A stretch of 64,000 nt of DNA from Thermomicrobium sp. CFH 73360 (GTDB lineage Bacteria; Chloroflexota; Chloroflexia; Thermomicrobiales; Thermomicrobiaceae): contig NZ_JAMSLS010000007.1 of NCBI RefSeq assembly GCF_023806465.1, forward strand, positions 1 to 64,000, in the 5' to 3' direction. Both the position numbers and the translations under genes were made by a program. The notes beneath the pieces are model-generated. The model saw only the letters and a list, made by a program, of their open reading frames with translations, was not told where the DNA came from and searched no databases. Shown here one piece after another: positions 48,671 to 56,244 of the stretch; the first letter of the stretch is position 1, and every line of letters begins with the position of its first letter.

Positions 48671-48876
48671 GGCCTCAGGCCACCTTCCTCTCGTCCTTAG
48701 GCCCAAGTATGAGCCCTCGCGTCTCCTCCCGCAACACGCCGCTTGCGACTGTGCACACTGCACCGATTCCTTGGGAACCGACCACTCATCTTCTGTCACG
48801 ATGCTGTAACACGCGGAGCCGCCAAACAGACTACTCTAGAGACAGCGGGAGATTCCCCGTGGGAGGGAGTGTCCAG

Positions 48877-49149
48877 ATGGAAACCCGGTGGCAATCGCAC
48901 CAGCGCACTGAGGAGTGGCGCGAGGACATTGTTGGTCCGTGGATGCTCCGATTCTACGTCATTCAACCTGCTCCCAGCCAGTGGGTCGCAGTCGGCTTGG
49001 TGGCGACAACACAGGGGTATGTGTTTCTTACGGGTTGCGGCCAGAGCGCGTCGGATGCCCTGTCCGAGCTACGTCACCGTCTCCTCCAGCGATTCTCATC
49101 CGACGTGGTGCGGGATCAGCGCGTCACTCTGGTCGGTTGTGCTGCTTAA
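48877..49149 (+). CDS. Small hypothetical protein
   Basis: 90-aa frame with GGGAGGGAG 7 nt before its ATG. The sequence is W-rich at the N terminus (WQSHQRTEEWREDIVGPWML), then a beta-like stretch (WVAVGLVATTQGYVFLTG) and a helical C terminus (ASDALSELRHRLLQRF). I recognise no family. The good ribosome-binding site and lack of any competing frame support a real gene. It is divergent from the PP2C gene. Confidence 0.5.
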   Translation: METRWQSHQRTEEWREDIVGPWMLRFYVIQPAPSQWVAVGLVATTQGYVFLTGCGQSASDALSELRHRLLQRFSSDVVRDQRVTLVGCAA

Positions 49150-49182
49150 TCGCTCGGGGGACGCCGAGACGAATACAGCTCC

Positions 49183-49980
49183 TTACCCTCCCGATGCTTC
49201 GCGCCAGATGCGACACCGGTTGGCCTCGACGAGTAACTTGGTCTGGTAGAGGCCTAGACCGAGTCCGGATTTCCCCTGAGAACGCCCACGTTGGAACGGC
49301 TGGAAGAGACGTGAATGGAGTTCGGACTCAACGCCTAGTCCCATATCACGGATCTGGATACGAACCTCAGAACCTTCCCGATACGTCCCGATCTCGATCC
49401 GCTCCCCGCGAAGGCTGCATTTGGCAGCGTTGTGGATGATGCTCAGCAAGGCTTACACCACGTACAAGGGGACGATGCCGACCGCCAAATCAGGAGGGAG
49501 CTGAACTTCCAGTCGCAACGGCCCAAGCTCCTCGCCGAGTTCGCGCAACATCGCGGACACACGTTCGGTAATCGGAGTGGAACCTCTTCTCTGCTGTGTA
49601 CCTGCCTTCTGCAATTCCGCCAGCTGGAGCAGGCGCTCGAGCATGTCCCGCAAGGAACGGTCGGTAGTCAGGAGAGCTCGTAGAAGTGTGGAGCGTTTCT
49701 TCACACTCAGCGCTTCCCACTTCGTCACGAGAAGCTGGGCAATCTGTTGGACGACCGTAAAGTGGATACGCGGTTCATGCCAGACAAAGGATGACCGATT
49801 CCGGTTCCCGAACCGGTATCACGACCGCCTCTGGTACCTGAACAACAATTTACCAGAGACGGCACCACTCTTGATGATCTCGGTGACTTCCTCCCACTCC
49901 CTACCCCACCTGGTATGCGGCCATCGCTCTTTGATCGTGAGGAAGGACAGCGGACCAAGACGGTCCCGCAAGTGGGCCAT
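49183..49980 (-). pseudogene. Sensor histidine kinase gene broken by two in-frame stops
   Basis: A single 266-codon frame starts at an ATG at 49980, 22 nt after the response-regulator stop. It is interrupted by TGA (49821-49819) and TAA (49455-49453) with no frameshift. Between the stops lies a HisKA-like segment (WHEPRIHFTVVQQIAQLLV, with candidate phospho-acceptor His) and its helices. After the second stop the ATPase domain continues with N box HNAAKCS, G1 box RDMGLGVE, F box LFQPFQRG and G2 box GLGLGLY. Both stops are one C-to-T change from CGA and CAA, suggesting recent decay. The second stop separates the dimerisation/phosphotransfer helices from the ATPase, so no active kinase can be made without readthrough. 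Confidence 0.8.
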
Positions 49981-50002
49981 CCCGGTACAATGCCTGCAGA
50001 CC

Positions 50003-50701
50003 TTAAGCGGATACTGCTATGGGTTCGGCCAGCTGATATCCAAGTCCGGGTCTGGTCACAATGACCCGATGTGGCTCCTCATCTCGGAGCTTCGAACGTA
50101 GGCGACTGACCCACGTACGCAGATAGTACGTCTCGCGCACGAACTCCGGTCCCCACACGTGACTGAGCAGCTCGGCATGCCGCATGACACGGCCGGGATT
50201 TCGCGCGAGCTGCTCGAGGAGTGCCCATTCCGTTCGACTGAGGCGAACTTCTTGGCCATCGACGTAGACGCGCCGATTCTGGAGATCAATCGTCACGTGA
50301 TCATAGTGGAGAACTGTTTGCCGTGGTATGTTGCGGCATGCCCGACGAAGAACCGCAGCAATTCGGGCGAGAAGTTCGTCGAGATGAAACGGCTTCGTCA
50401 CATAATCGTCGGCCCCGAGTTCAAGTCCCAAGACTCGGTCCTCCGGGGCAGCCCGTGCACTGATCAAGATGATTGGAATCGTGCTTCGCGAGCGGATATC
50501 CTGCAGGACCTCAAATCCGCTGCGGTCCGGGAGGTTACTATCCAGAAGCACAAGATCGGGTTCATGCCGATCCAGCGCCTCGAGCGCACCTTTCGCGGTT
50601 CCTGCGACCACAACACTGTACCCTCGCAAGGTAAGCGCTGCGCGCAACAGTCGTTGGATTGACGGGTCGTCGTCGACAAGGAGTACCAACCGCTTCTCCA
50701 T
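50003..50701 (-). CDS. OmpR/KdpE-type response regulator
   Basis: DNA-binding two-component regulator of 232 aa. The receiver domain (about 4-118) has the acidic pair in LLVDDDPS, phospho-acceptor Asp in LVLLDSNLPDRSG, ILISARA and the conserved Lys in DDYVTKPF. The C-terminal OmpR-type winged helix (about 135-228) has VRLSRTEWALLEQLARNPG and VWGPEFVRETYYLRTWVSRLR, ending VTRPGLGYQLAEP. The start is the ATG at 50701 with GAGGG upstream; the long upstream open frame is not coding-like. It appears intact although the kinase gene directly downstream is broken. Its target genes are unknown. Confidence 0.92.
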   Translation of the reverse strand: MEKRLVLLVDDDPSIQRLLRAALTLRGYSVVVAGTAKGALEALDRHEPDLVLLDSNLPDRSGFEVLQDIRSRSTIPIILISARAAPEDRVLGLELGADDYVTKPFHLDELLARIAAVLRRACRNIPRQTVLHYDHVTIDLQNRRVYVDGQEVRLSRTEWALLEQLARNPGRVMRHAELLSHVWGPEFVRETYYLRTWVSRLRSKLRDEEPHRVIVTRPGLGYQLAEPIAVSA

Positions 50702-51149
50702 GGATAGGCCCTCACAGAACGGTACGCACGCGCACCGCCGACTTCTCTTCGTCGACCTGACCCACAGCACCTTCATAGTAGGAAAGTTCTTCTTCCTCGT
50801 CAAGAGTGTTGACCGCCCAGCATGATGGATCAGTCGAACAACCACCGCAAATGAGAGCACTCCACGAGCACGCGCCCACTCGCGCCGAAAACCAACCTGT
50901 ATTTCTGCAACTGAACCACGCCGGTTCGTGCAACGGAATCGTGCGCCTCTCGCGTCGCTACCGTGCCCAACTGGACCTTGGGCACGCTCGGCCAACCAGT
51001 GAAAGCAAGAAGGCCTCTTCACCGGGCAGAGACCGGGGCGCGTGTTCTCGCCCGACACCAAACAGATCCTCGGTGATTACGCGCGAATATCATCTCTTGT
51101 CTTGGGCGCGACTGTTGGCCATACTGAGAATGAGTAGGAGCTGAGAGTT
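50702..51149. other. Intergenic region between divergent genes
   Basis: About 450 nt without a convincing gene. A perfect 8-bp stem GTGCCCAA/TTGGGCAC with a 7-nt loop lies at 50963-50985, without a T-tract. It probably holds the promoters of the regulator (minus) and of the 194-aa gene (plus), but I could not identify clear hexamers. Confidence 0.45.
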
Positions 51150-51734
51150 GTGTCCGAGGACCCAAATGCGCTCAAGCTGCCAAATGAGGCGCAAATTGCC
51201 TTACGCTTGGCGGGCGCCCGGGAGCAACTGACGCTTGTCGTCGACGCACTGCGAACACACCGGCCTTCGCTCGCCGAGTCAGGGACCTGCGCAGTCATTG
51301 ACCAGGCACTGAAGACGCTCACTGCAGCCTTGCATGGCTTCAATCTGCTCCTCCCGCAGCCTCTCCCCGCGGAACGAGTCAGCTGGCGTAACCTGCGCGC
51401 TCGGTTTGTCGCAGTTCAAGCTGAGAGCGCAGTCCTCGACTTGGTCGAGGAACATTTGCGTCCTCATGTCGGCTGGCTTTGGTGGCTCGACCGCAAAGAG
51501 CACGCGAGCGCGTTCGCGCCTCTCCTCCGCGTCGACAGCGAAACGAGTTCCGTTGCAATTTGGCGAGATCCTTTGAATCCGACAGCTGGTGTGGAAGAAG
51601 GCACTCCCGATGAGTACCTTGCCAGTGTTTTGGATCGCATCGAGGAGTTGACTCGGGAGATCGCCCGTCTTGCTCGCAAAGACGTGGAAACGTTTCGGAA
51701 AGCCGCCCGCCGTCAACCAGGACGGATGCTCTAA
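51150..51734 (+). CDS. Hypothetical protein
   Basis: I do not recognise this family. It is 194 aa from a GTG with TAGGAGCTGAGAG upstream. The sequence is soluble and mostly helical: LRLAGAREQLTLVVDALR near the N terminus, a Trp-rich centre (RPHVGWLWWLDRKEH, about residues 105-119), and a C-terminal coiled-coil-like LDRIEELTREIARLARKDVE. No membrane segment or signal peptide. It stands alone between the two-component locus and the ilv leader. Confidence 0.55.
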   Translation: MSEDPNALKLPNEAQIALRLAGAREQLTLVVDALRTHRPSLAESGTCAVIDQALKTLTAALHGFNLLLPQPLPAERVSWRNLRARFVAVQAESAVLDLVEEHLRPHVGWLWWLDRKEHASAFAPLLRVDSETSSVAIWRDPLNPTAGVEEGTPDEYLASVLDRIEELTREIARLARKDVETFRKAARRQPGRML

Positions 51735-52017
51735 TTGCTCAGGGGTGAAACAAGTGCGGTCTGGAGCCGATCCACCGCGCCAGATCGGTGGGAAGGCGCG
51801 TTTCCATAGCGCTCAATGCTGGGACTGCTTGCATCTGGACGCGCGTCCTACGCACAAGTGGACAATTTCAGCCAACCATTTATCCTTTACGAGAGACGGC
51901 TCGCCCAACGGTGACCGGGGAGGTTCCCGTGATCGTCGCTCCCACGGAACGCACATGTTGTCACTGCCGGCTGTTGGGCAAATCCATGTCTCGTTCATCT
52001 TCCAGCCCACTCAACGC
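51735..52017. other. Region upstream of the ilv promoter
   Basis: About 280 nt with only weak open frames of poor coding character. I see no transcription signal here other than the promoter that begins at 52018. Confidence 0.4.
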
Positions 52018-52046
52018 TTGACACGAGGCGACTCCTCTGGTAGGCT
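52018..52046 (+). promoter_or_regulatory. ilvBNC promoter
   Basis: TTGACA (52018-52023), 17 nt and TAGGCT (52041-52046) form a good promoter. The expected start near 52053 leaves about 30 nt before the leader-peptide ATG. Confidence 0.72.
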
Positions 52047-52082
52047 GCGAGAGGGACAAAGAGCAGTCCCGGGTGGAGTTCC

Positions 52083-52235
52083 ATGAAACCGAGGCGGCGG
52101 TCACAAGGTTTGAGAGACAGCAACCAGCGACCAGCTAGTATTGAGGGTGTGTTCGCCACCTCAGCCTGGACGTGCTTCCTCAGCCTCGTAGTAGTAATTC
52201 TCATCCTTACGGGCCTGCCGCTGGTGGGAGGCTGA
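52083..52235 (+). CDS. ilvBNC leader peptide (branched-chain amino-acid sensor)
   Basis: A 50-codon ORF with a good ribosome-binding site (GGTGGAG 5-6 nt before the ATG), too short for usual gene calling. It starts MKPRRRSQG and ends GLPLVGG. Eight consecutive codons at 52185-52208 encode Leu-Val-Val-Val-Ile-Leu-Ile-Leu, and the tail adds Leu and Val. Such runs of the end-product amino acids are the hallmark of ribosome-mediated attenuation leaders upstream of ilv operons. The run begins at the 3' end of RNA segment 1, so a ribosome starved for Val, Ile or Leu would mask that segment. No independent function is expected. Confidence 0.88.
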   Translation: MKPRRRSQGLRDSNQRPASIEGVFATSAWTCFLSLVVVILILTGLPLVGG

Positions 52236-52305
52236 GCGAGCGCGGACCAAGACAGTGAACAAAGACGAAGCGCATCGCGAGCCTCCCCAGCGGGAGGCTC
52301 GCGAT
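52179..52305 (+). promoter_or_regulatory. Transcription attenuator of ilvBNC
   Basis: Segment 1, CTCAGCCTC (52179-52187), can pair with GAGGCTGAG of segment 2 (52228-52236). Segment 2, CCGCTG plus GGGAGGCT (52218-52223 and 52226-52233), can instead pair with AGCCTCCC plus CAGCGG of segment 3/loop (52280-52293): an antiterminator of 14 bp with a 2-nt bulge. Segment 3, ATCGCGAGCCTCCC (52274-52287), pairs perfectly with segment 4, GGGAGGCTCGCGAT (52292-52305), around a CAGC loop. The 1:2 plus 3:4 and the 2:3 folds exclude each other. Segment 4 is followed by ATATCC, not a U-run, so the terminator is atypical. Confidence 0.82.
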
Positions 52306-52338
52306 ATATCCAGGGGTCACGAAGGGAGGTCAGGCGCA

Positions 52339-54075
52339 ATGGCAATTGAGACACGTGAGCGACAGCAGGTCAGGGAAGAACCGCAGCGCGAACCACAGCT
52401 CGGAGCGCACCTCGTGATGCAGGCCCTGGTGCGTGAAGGGGTGGAGGTCATTTTTGGCTATCCCGGCGGTGCCATTCTCCCTGTGTATGACGCGTTACCT
52501 TACTACCCAATTCATCATGTCCTGGTTCGACACGAGCAGTCCGCTGCGTTCGCCGCCGACGGTTATGCGCGAGCGACCGGTAAGGTGGGAGTTTGCATGG
52601 CCACCTCCGGCCCTGGGGCGACAAATTTGGTCACAGGGATCGCCAATGCCATGATGGACTCAATCCCCATCGTCGCCATTACCGGCCAGGTCCCGCAAAG
52701 CGTGATTGGGATGGATGCCTTCCAGGAAACAGACATTACCGGTATCACTTTGCCGATCACCAAATACAACATGGTGATCCGCAGCGTGGAGGAGATCGGC
52801 CCTGCAATTCAGAAGGCGTTCTACCTTGCTCGCTCTGGTCGCCCAGGACCTGTACTCATCGACATCCCCAAAGACGTCCAGCTCGCCAAGGGTTACCTTG
52901 CTCCACGCCAGGAACTTCATCTCCCTGGCTATCGCCCCACGATCGTGCCGCATCGACGGCAAATCCGACGCGCGGCCGAACTGATTCGCCAAGCCAAGCG
53001 TCCCCTCATCTTGGCTGGTCACGGCATCCTCGTGAGCGGAGCGACAGAGGAACTTGTGCGCTTTGCCGAACGCACGCAGATTCCGGTCGGCCTCACACTC
53101 CTGGGCATTAGTGGCTTCCCAGCTTCTCACCCGCTGTGCCTCGGAATGGTTGGGATGCATGGGCATGCCCACGCGAATCGCGCCATCCACGAGGCAGACC
53201 TGATCATCGGGATCGGGATGCGCTTTGACGATCGAGTGACAGGCCGACCCAGCGAGTTCGCGCCCAATGCGAAGATCATTCACATCGATATCGATCCGGC
53301 AGAGATCGGCAAGGTGCTTAAGACAGAAGTGCCGGTTGTCGGCGATGCACGCGAAGCGCTGCGCCTCCTGCTCGAAGAACTTGAACCGCTGGAGCATGAC
53401 GACTGGCTGAGCCTGATCCGAAGCTGGTACCGGCCAATCCGCACCGAGCCATCAGGACCGAATGGCATCCTCCAGCCGCAGTACGTCATCGCGCGGCTCC
53501 ACGCACTCACGGAGGGGAGAGCGATCGTCACGACTGATGTGGGCCAGCATCAAATGTGGACGGCCCAGCTGTACAAGTGCGACATCCCGCAGCAGTGGAT
53601 CAGTTCCGGCGGTCTGGGTGCCATGGGGTTCGGCGTCCCCTCCGCAATGGGAGCCGCGATCGGGCGCCCTGAGGCCGAGGTGTGGGCGGTCGTCGGCGAC
53701 GGTGGTGTGCAAATGACCTTGAACGAGTTCGCGACGATTGTCGACGAACAACTCAACGTCAAAGTGGCGATCATCAACAATGGCTACCTCGGCATGGTCC
53801 GGCAGTGGCAGCAGCTCTTCCACAACCGAAACTATTCGGAGACGCCGATCTCGAGCCCGGACTACGTCCTGCTGGGTCAGGCCTACCGGATGGCAGCACG
53901 GCGGGTCACACGCCCGGGCGAGGTCGACGAGGCCATCCTCTGGGCCCGTTCTTTCCGCGGACCCGCACTCATCGAGTTCGTTGTGAATCAGGAAGAGAAC
54001 GTGTTCCCGATGATCCCGTCCGGTGGAACGTTCCGGGACATGATTGACGAGTACCAGGTTGAGGGGGAATGGTGA
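52339..54075 (+). CDS. ilvB: Acetolactate synthase large (catalytic) subunit
   Basis: Thiamine-diphosphate enzyme making 2-acetolactate or 2-aceto-2-hydroxybutyrate, the first common step of Val, Leu and Ile synthesis. It is 578 aa from the ATG at 52339, with GGGAGGT upstream; the frame extends back into the attenuator but those codons are not used. The PYR domain has IFGYPGGAILPVYDAL and the catalytic Glu in LVRHEQSAAFAADGYARA. The FAD/central domain has GMVGMHGHAHANRAI. The PP domain has the ThDP motif VVGDGGVQMTLNEFATIVDE through NNGYLGMVRQWQ. It overlaps ilvN by 7 nt. Confidence 0.97.
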   Translation: MAIETRERQQVREEPQREPQLGAHLVMQALVREGVEVIFGYPGGAILPVYDALPYYPIHHVLVRHEQSAAFAADGYARATGKVGVCMATSGPGATNLVTGIANAMMDSIPIVAITGQVPQSVIGMDAFQETDITGITLPITKYNMVIRSVEEIGPAIQKAFYLARSGRPGPVLIDIPKDVQLAKGYLAPRQELHLPGYRPTIVPHRRQIRRAAELIRQAKRPLILAGHGILVSGATEELVRFAERTQIPVGLTLLGISGFPASHPLCLGMVGMHGHAHANRAIHEADLIIGIGMRFDDRVTGRPSEFAPNAKIIHIDIDPAEIGKVLKTEVPVVGDAREALRLLLEELEPLEHDDWLSLIRSWYRPIRTEPSGPNGILQPQYVIARLHALTEGRAIVTTDVGQHQMWTAQLYKCDIPQQWISSGGLGAMGFGVPSAMGAAIGRPEAEVWAVVGDGGVQMTLNEFATIVDEQLNVKVAIINNGYLGMVRQWQQLFHNRNYSETPISSPDYVLLGQAYRMAARRVTRPGEVDEAILWARSFRGPALIEFVVNQEENVFPMIPSGGTFRDMIDEYQVEGEW

Positions 54076-54596
54076 GCGTGCGAAGTCATACACTCGTCGT
54101 GCTAGTCGAAGACAAGCCAGGAGTGATGAATCGGATCGTCAGTCTCTTCCGCCAGCGCGGTTTTAACATCGATTCGATCGCAGTTGGCCATTCGGAAACG
54201 CCTGGCCTCTCGCGCATCACACTCGTGGCGCAGGGTGACGACCGGAAGATCGAACAACTTGTCAAGCAATTATATAAAATTCTTGAGGTGATCAAGATCA
54301 CAGATGTGACTGACGAGAATCTCATCCAGCGCGAGCTTGCGCTCATCAAGGTGGCGGCAACTGATCGGAATCGAAGTGACATCATGCGGTTGGTCACCGA
54401 TGTCTATCAGGCACGCATCGTCGATGCAACCCCAGATTCGCTCATCATTGAGGTGACGGGACCGCCAGACAAAATTGATTCCTTGATCACGATGGTCCGC
54501 TCCTACGGAATTAAGGAATTGGCACGCTCCGGCGTCATTGCGATGGCACGCGGTACGCGTGCAGTTGCGACGGTTCCGCAGCCCGTTGTAGCATGA
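54069..54596 (+). CDS. ilvN: Acetolactate synthase small (regulatory) subunit
   Basis: Regulatory subunit that activates IlvB and confers valine feedback inhibition. It is 175 aa. The N-terminal ACT domain (about 5-80) has LVEDKPGVMNRIVSLFRQRG and FNIDSIAVGHSETPGLSRIT. The second, C-terminal ACT-like domain (about 85-160) has ELALIKVAATDRNRSDIMRL and LIIEVTGPPDKIDSLI. This long two-domain form corresponds to IlvH/IlvN of valine-sensitive enzymes. The ATG overlaps the ilvB stop. It lies 45 nt before ilvC. Confidence 0.95.
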   Translation: MVSVRSHTLVVLVEDKPGVMNRIVSLFRQRGFNIDSIAVGHSETPGLSRITLVAQGDDRKIEQLVKQLYKILEVIKITDVTDENLIQRELALIKVAATDRNRSDIMRLVTDVYQARIVDATPDSLIIEVTGPPDKIDSLITMVRSYGIKELARSGVIAMARGTRAVATVPQPVVA

Positions 54597-54641
54597 AACG
54601 CGTGTACGGAGAACGGATTCGAACGGAGGGTATGACAACCG

Positions 54642-55649
54642 ATGGCGACGATCTATTACGACAAAGATGCCGATCTGCAGTTCCTGGCCGGCAAAACGGT
54701 GGCGATTCTCGGCTACGGGAGCCAGGGGCATGCCCATGCCCAGAATCTTCGTGATAGCGGTGTGCAGGTCGTTGTGGGTCTCCACGAGGGCAGCCGCAGC
54801 CGGGAACGAGCCCAAGCCGACGGCTTTGAAGTCTTGACACCGCGTGAAGCAGCAGCCCGCGCAGACATCATCTCCATGCTCATGCCGGACCACGTCCAGA
54901 AAGGCGTGTACGAGGAGAGCGTCGCTCCTGAACTCCGGCCAGGGAAGCTTCTTATGTTCGCCCACGGCTTCAATATCCACTATGGACGGATCGTTCCTCC
55001 GGCTGATGTCGACGTCACCATGGTAGCGCCCAAGAGTCCAGGGCACATCTTGCGTGATCTCTTCGTCCAGGGGATCGGTGTCCCGGCACTCTTGGCAGTG
55101 CATCAGGACGCGAGTGGCCAAGCCAAACAGATCGCGTTGGCCTACGCGAAGGGACTCGGGTGCACGAAGGCGGGAGTGATTGAGACGACATTCAAGGAGG
55201 AAACCGAGACCGACCTCTTCGGCGAACAAGCCGTGCTCTGCGGAGGTGTGAGCCATCTCATCCAGGCCGGTTTCGAGACGCTGGTCGAGGCCGGTTATCA
55301 GCCTGAGATCGCTTATTTCGAAGTGCTGAACGAACTCAAGCTGATCGTCGACCTGATCTACGAAGGCGGTCTCAAGTTCATGCGCTACTCCGTGAGTGAT
55401 ACCGCCGAGTACGGCGACTACGTGAGTGGTCCAAAGATTATCGACGATCACGTCCGGGAAACCATGCACCAGATCCTTCAGGACATCCAGACTGGTCGCT
55501 TTGCGCAGCAGTGGATCGCGGAAAATGAGGCCGGCCGGCCGAACTTCTACCGACTCCGCCAGGAACACCTTCAGCATCCGATTGAGGAGGTCGGCGAGCG
55601 TCTCCGCGCCATGATGCCCTGGCTCAAGCAACGCCAGATCCCATCTTGA
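54642..55649 (+). CDS. ilvC: Ketol-acid reductoisomerase, class I
   Basis: NADPH-dependent second enzyme of the branched-chain pathway, rearranging and reducing acetolactate. It is 335 aa, class I length. The Rossmann motif is [17 protein letters not shown]; the phosphate-binding loop following [13 protein letters not shown] carries Ser/Arg residues typical of NADPH preference. The catalytic knotted domain has [37 protein letters not shown] and [19 protein letters not shown] with the metal-binding Asp/Glu residues. A strong intrinsic terminator follows, ending the ilvBNC operon. Confidence 0.97.
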   Translation: MATIYYDKDADLQFLAGKTVAILGYGSQGHAHAQNLRDSGVQVVVGLHEGSRSRERAQADGFEVLTPREAAARADIISMLMPDHVQKGVYEESVAPELRPGKLLMFAHGFNIHYGRIVPPADVDVTMVAPKSPGHILRDLFVQGIGVPALLAVHQDASGQAKQIALAYAKGLGCTKAGVIETTFKEETETDLFGEQAVLCGGVSHLIQAGFETLVEAGYQPEIAYFEVLNELKLIVDLIYEGGLKFMRYSVSDTAEYGDYVSGPKIIDDHVRETMHQILQDIQTGRFAQQWIAENEAGRPNFYRLRQEHLQHPIEEVGERLRAMMPWLKQRQIPS

Positions 55650-55663
55650 CGCGGGAGGGGTTC

Positions 55664-55700
55664 AAGAGTGCTCCGGGAAAATCCCCGGAGCACTCTTTTT
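55664..55700 (+). terminator. Intrinsic terminator of ilvBNC
   Basis: AAGAGTGCTCCGGG (55664-55677) pairs perfectly with CCCGGAGCACTCTT (55684-55697) around a 6-nt loop and runs into TTTTT. It shows that classical U-tract terminators do exist in this genome. Confidence 0.92.
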
Positions 55701-55789
55701 GCGGCACCGATAGGTCCTCTCTGCTATACTGCTGGTGTTGTAGATGTGTGGCGCAGGGAGCGCACAGCGATCGGGGGATTCGCGAAGCG

Positions 55790-56059
55790 ATGGCGTTGTA
55801 TAAGGCGCAAAAGGCCGCGATCATCGAGCAATTCCGCCAGCACGAACAGGACACCGGATCCACAGAGATCCAGGTGGCCCTGCTGACGGAACGCATCAAC
55901 ATTCTCACAGAACACCTGCGCGAGCATAAGCACGACTACCATTCGCGCCGTGGTCTGATGAAGCTTGTCGGGCAGCGGCGAAGGCTGCTGCGTTATCTGA
56001 AGCGGACCGATGCCCAGCGATACCAAGCACTCATCCAACGACTCGGGCTCCGCGGATAA
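55790..56059 (+). CDS. rpsO: 30S ribosomal protein S15
   Basis: Primary-binding ribosomal protein of the 30S platform that contacts the 16S three-way junction and helix 44-region bridges. It is 89 aa, exactly the family length, with [19 protein letters not shown], the helix [20 protein letters not shown] and a C-terminal helix. The start is the ATG at 55790; TATACT at 55725-55730 is a likely -10 element without a clear -35. The about 55-nt leader can form a small hairpin (TGTGgCGC with GCGCACA), a possible site for S15 autoregulation, not demonstrated. pnp follows, the usual rpsO-pnp order. Confidence 0.96.
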   Translation: MALYKAQKAAIIEQFRQHEQDTGSTEIQVALLTERINILTEHLREHKHDYHSRRGLMKLVGQRRRLLRYLKRTDAQRYQALIQRLGLRG

Positions 56060-56152
56060 CCGCGGTGCCGATCATGATCGTCCCGGCGTTGTCAGCACTC
56101 GCCGGGTCGATCAGCATACCCAGCATCAGTCCTTTCGCGCCTCGATCGCATG

Positions 56153-56178
56153 GCCCAGGGGAGGAGTACCCTGGGCCG
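56153..56178 (+). terminator. Stem-loop between rpsO and pnp
   Basis: GGCCCAGGG (56153-56161) pairs perfectly with CCCTGGGCC (56170-56178) and is followed by GTTTC. It may partly terminate rpsO transcription or serve as a processing hairpin upstream of pnp, as the rpsO-pnp spacer does in other bacteria. Confidence 0.5.
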
Positions 56179-56244
56179 TTTCAGTGTATGGATTGAGCCA
56201 CTGTTGAGGCGAGCACACTCAAGAAACGGAGGAGTGACGGAGCC

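Noticed and set aside
49725-49958. 77-aa frame in the sensor-kinase region
   Set aside because: It is out of frame with the kinase remnant, Ser/Arg/Gly-rich and without motifs; the true frame continues through the TGA.
50702-51149. Remnant of a kinase or transporter gene in the gap before the regulator
   Set aside because: Reading all frames gives no stretch with family motifs; only a short hairpin is visible.
51735-52082. Small Cys-containing ORFs (for example CCHCRLL and CWDC motifs) before the ilv promoter
   Set aside because: Frames lack ribosome-binding sites and show no consistent coding character; the Cys pairs look accidental.
54270-55631. 453-aa minus-strand frame opposite ilvN and ilvC
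   Set aside because: The plus-strand genes are unmistakable; the antisense protein has no recognisable fold and only reflects codon usage.
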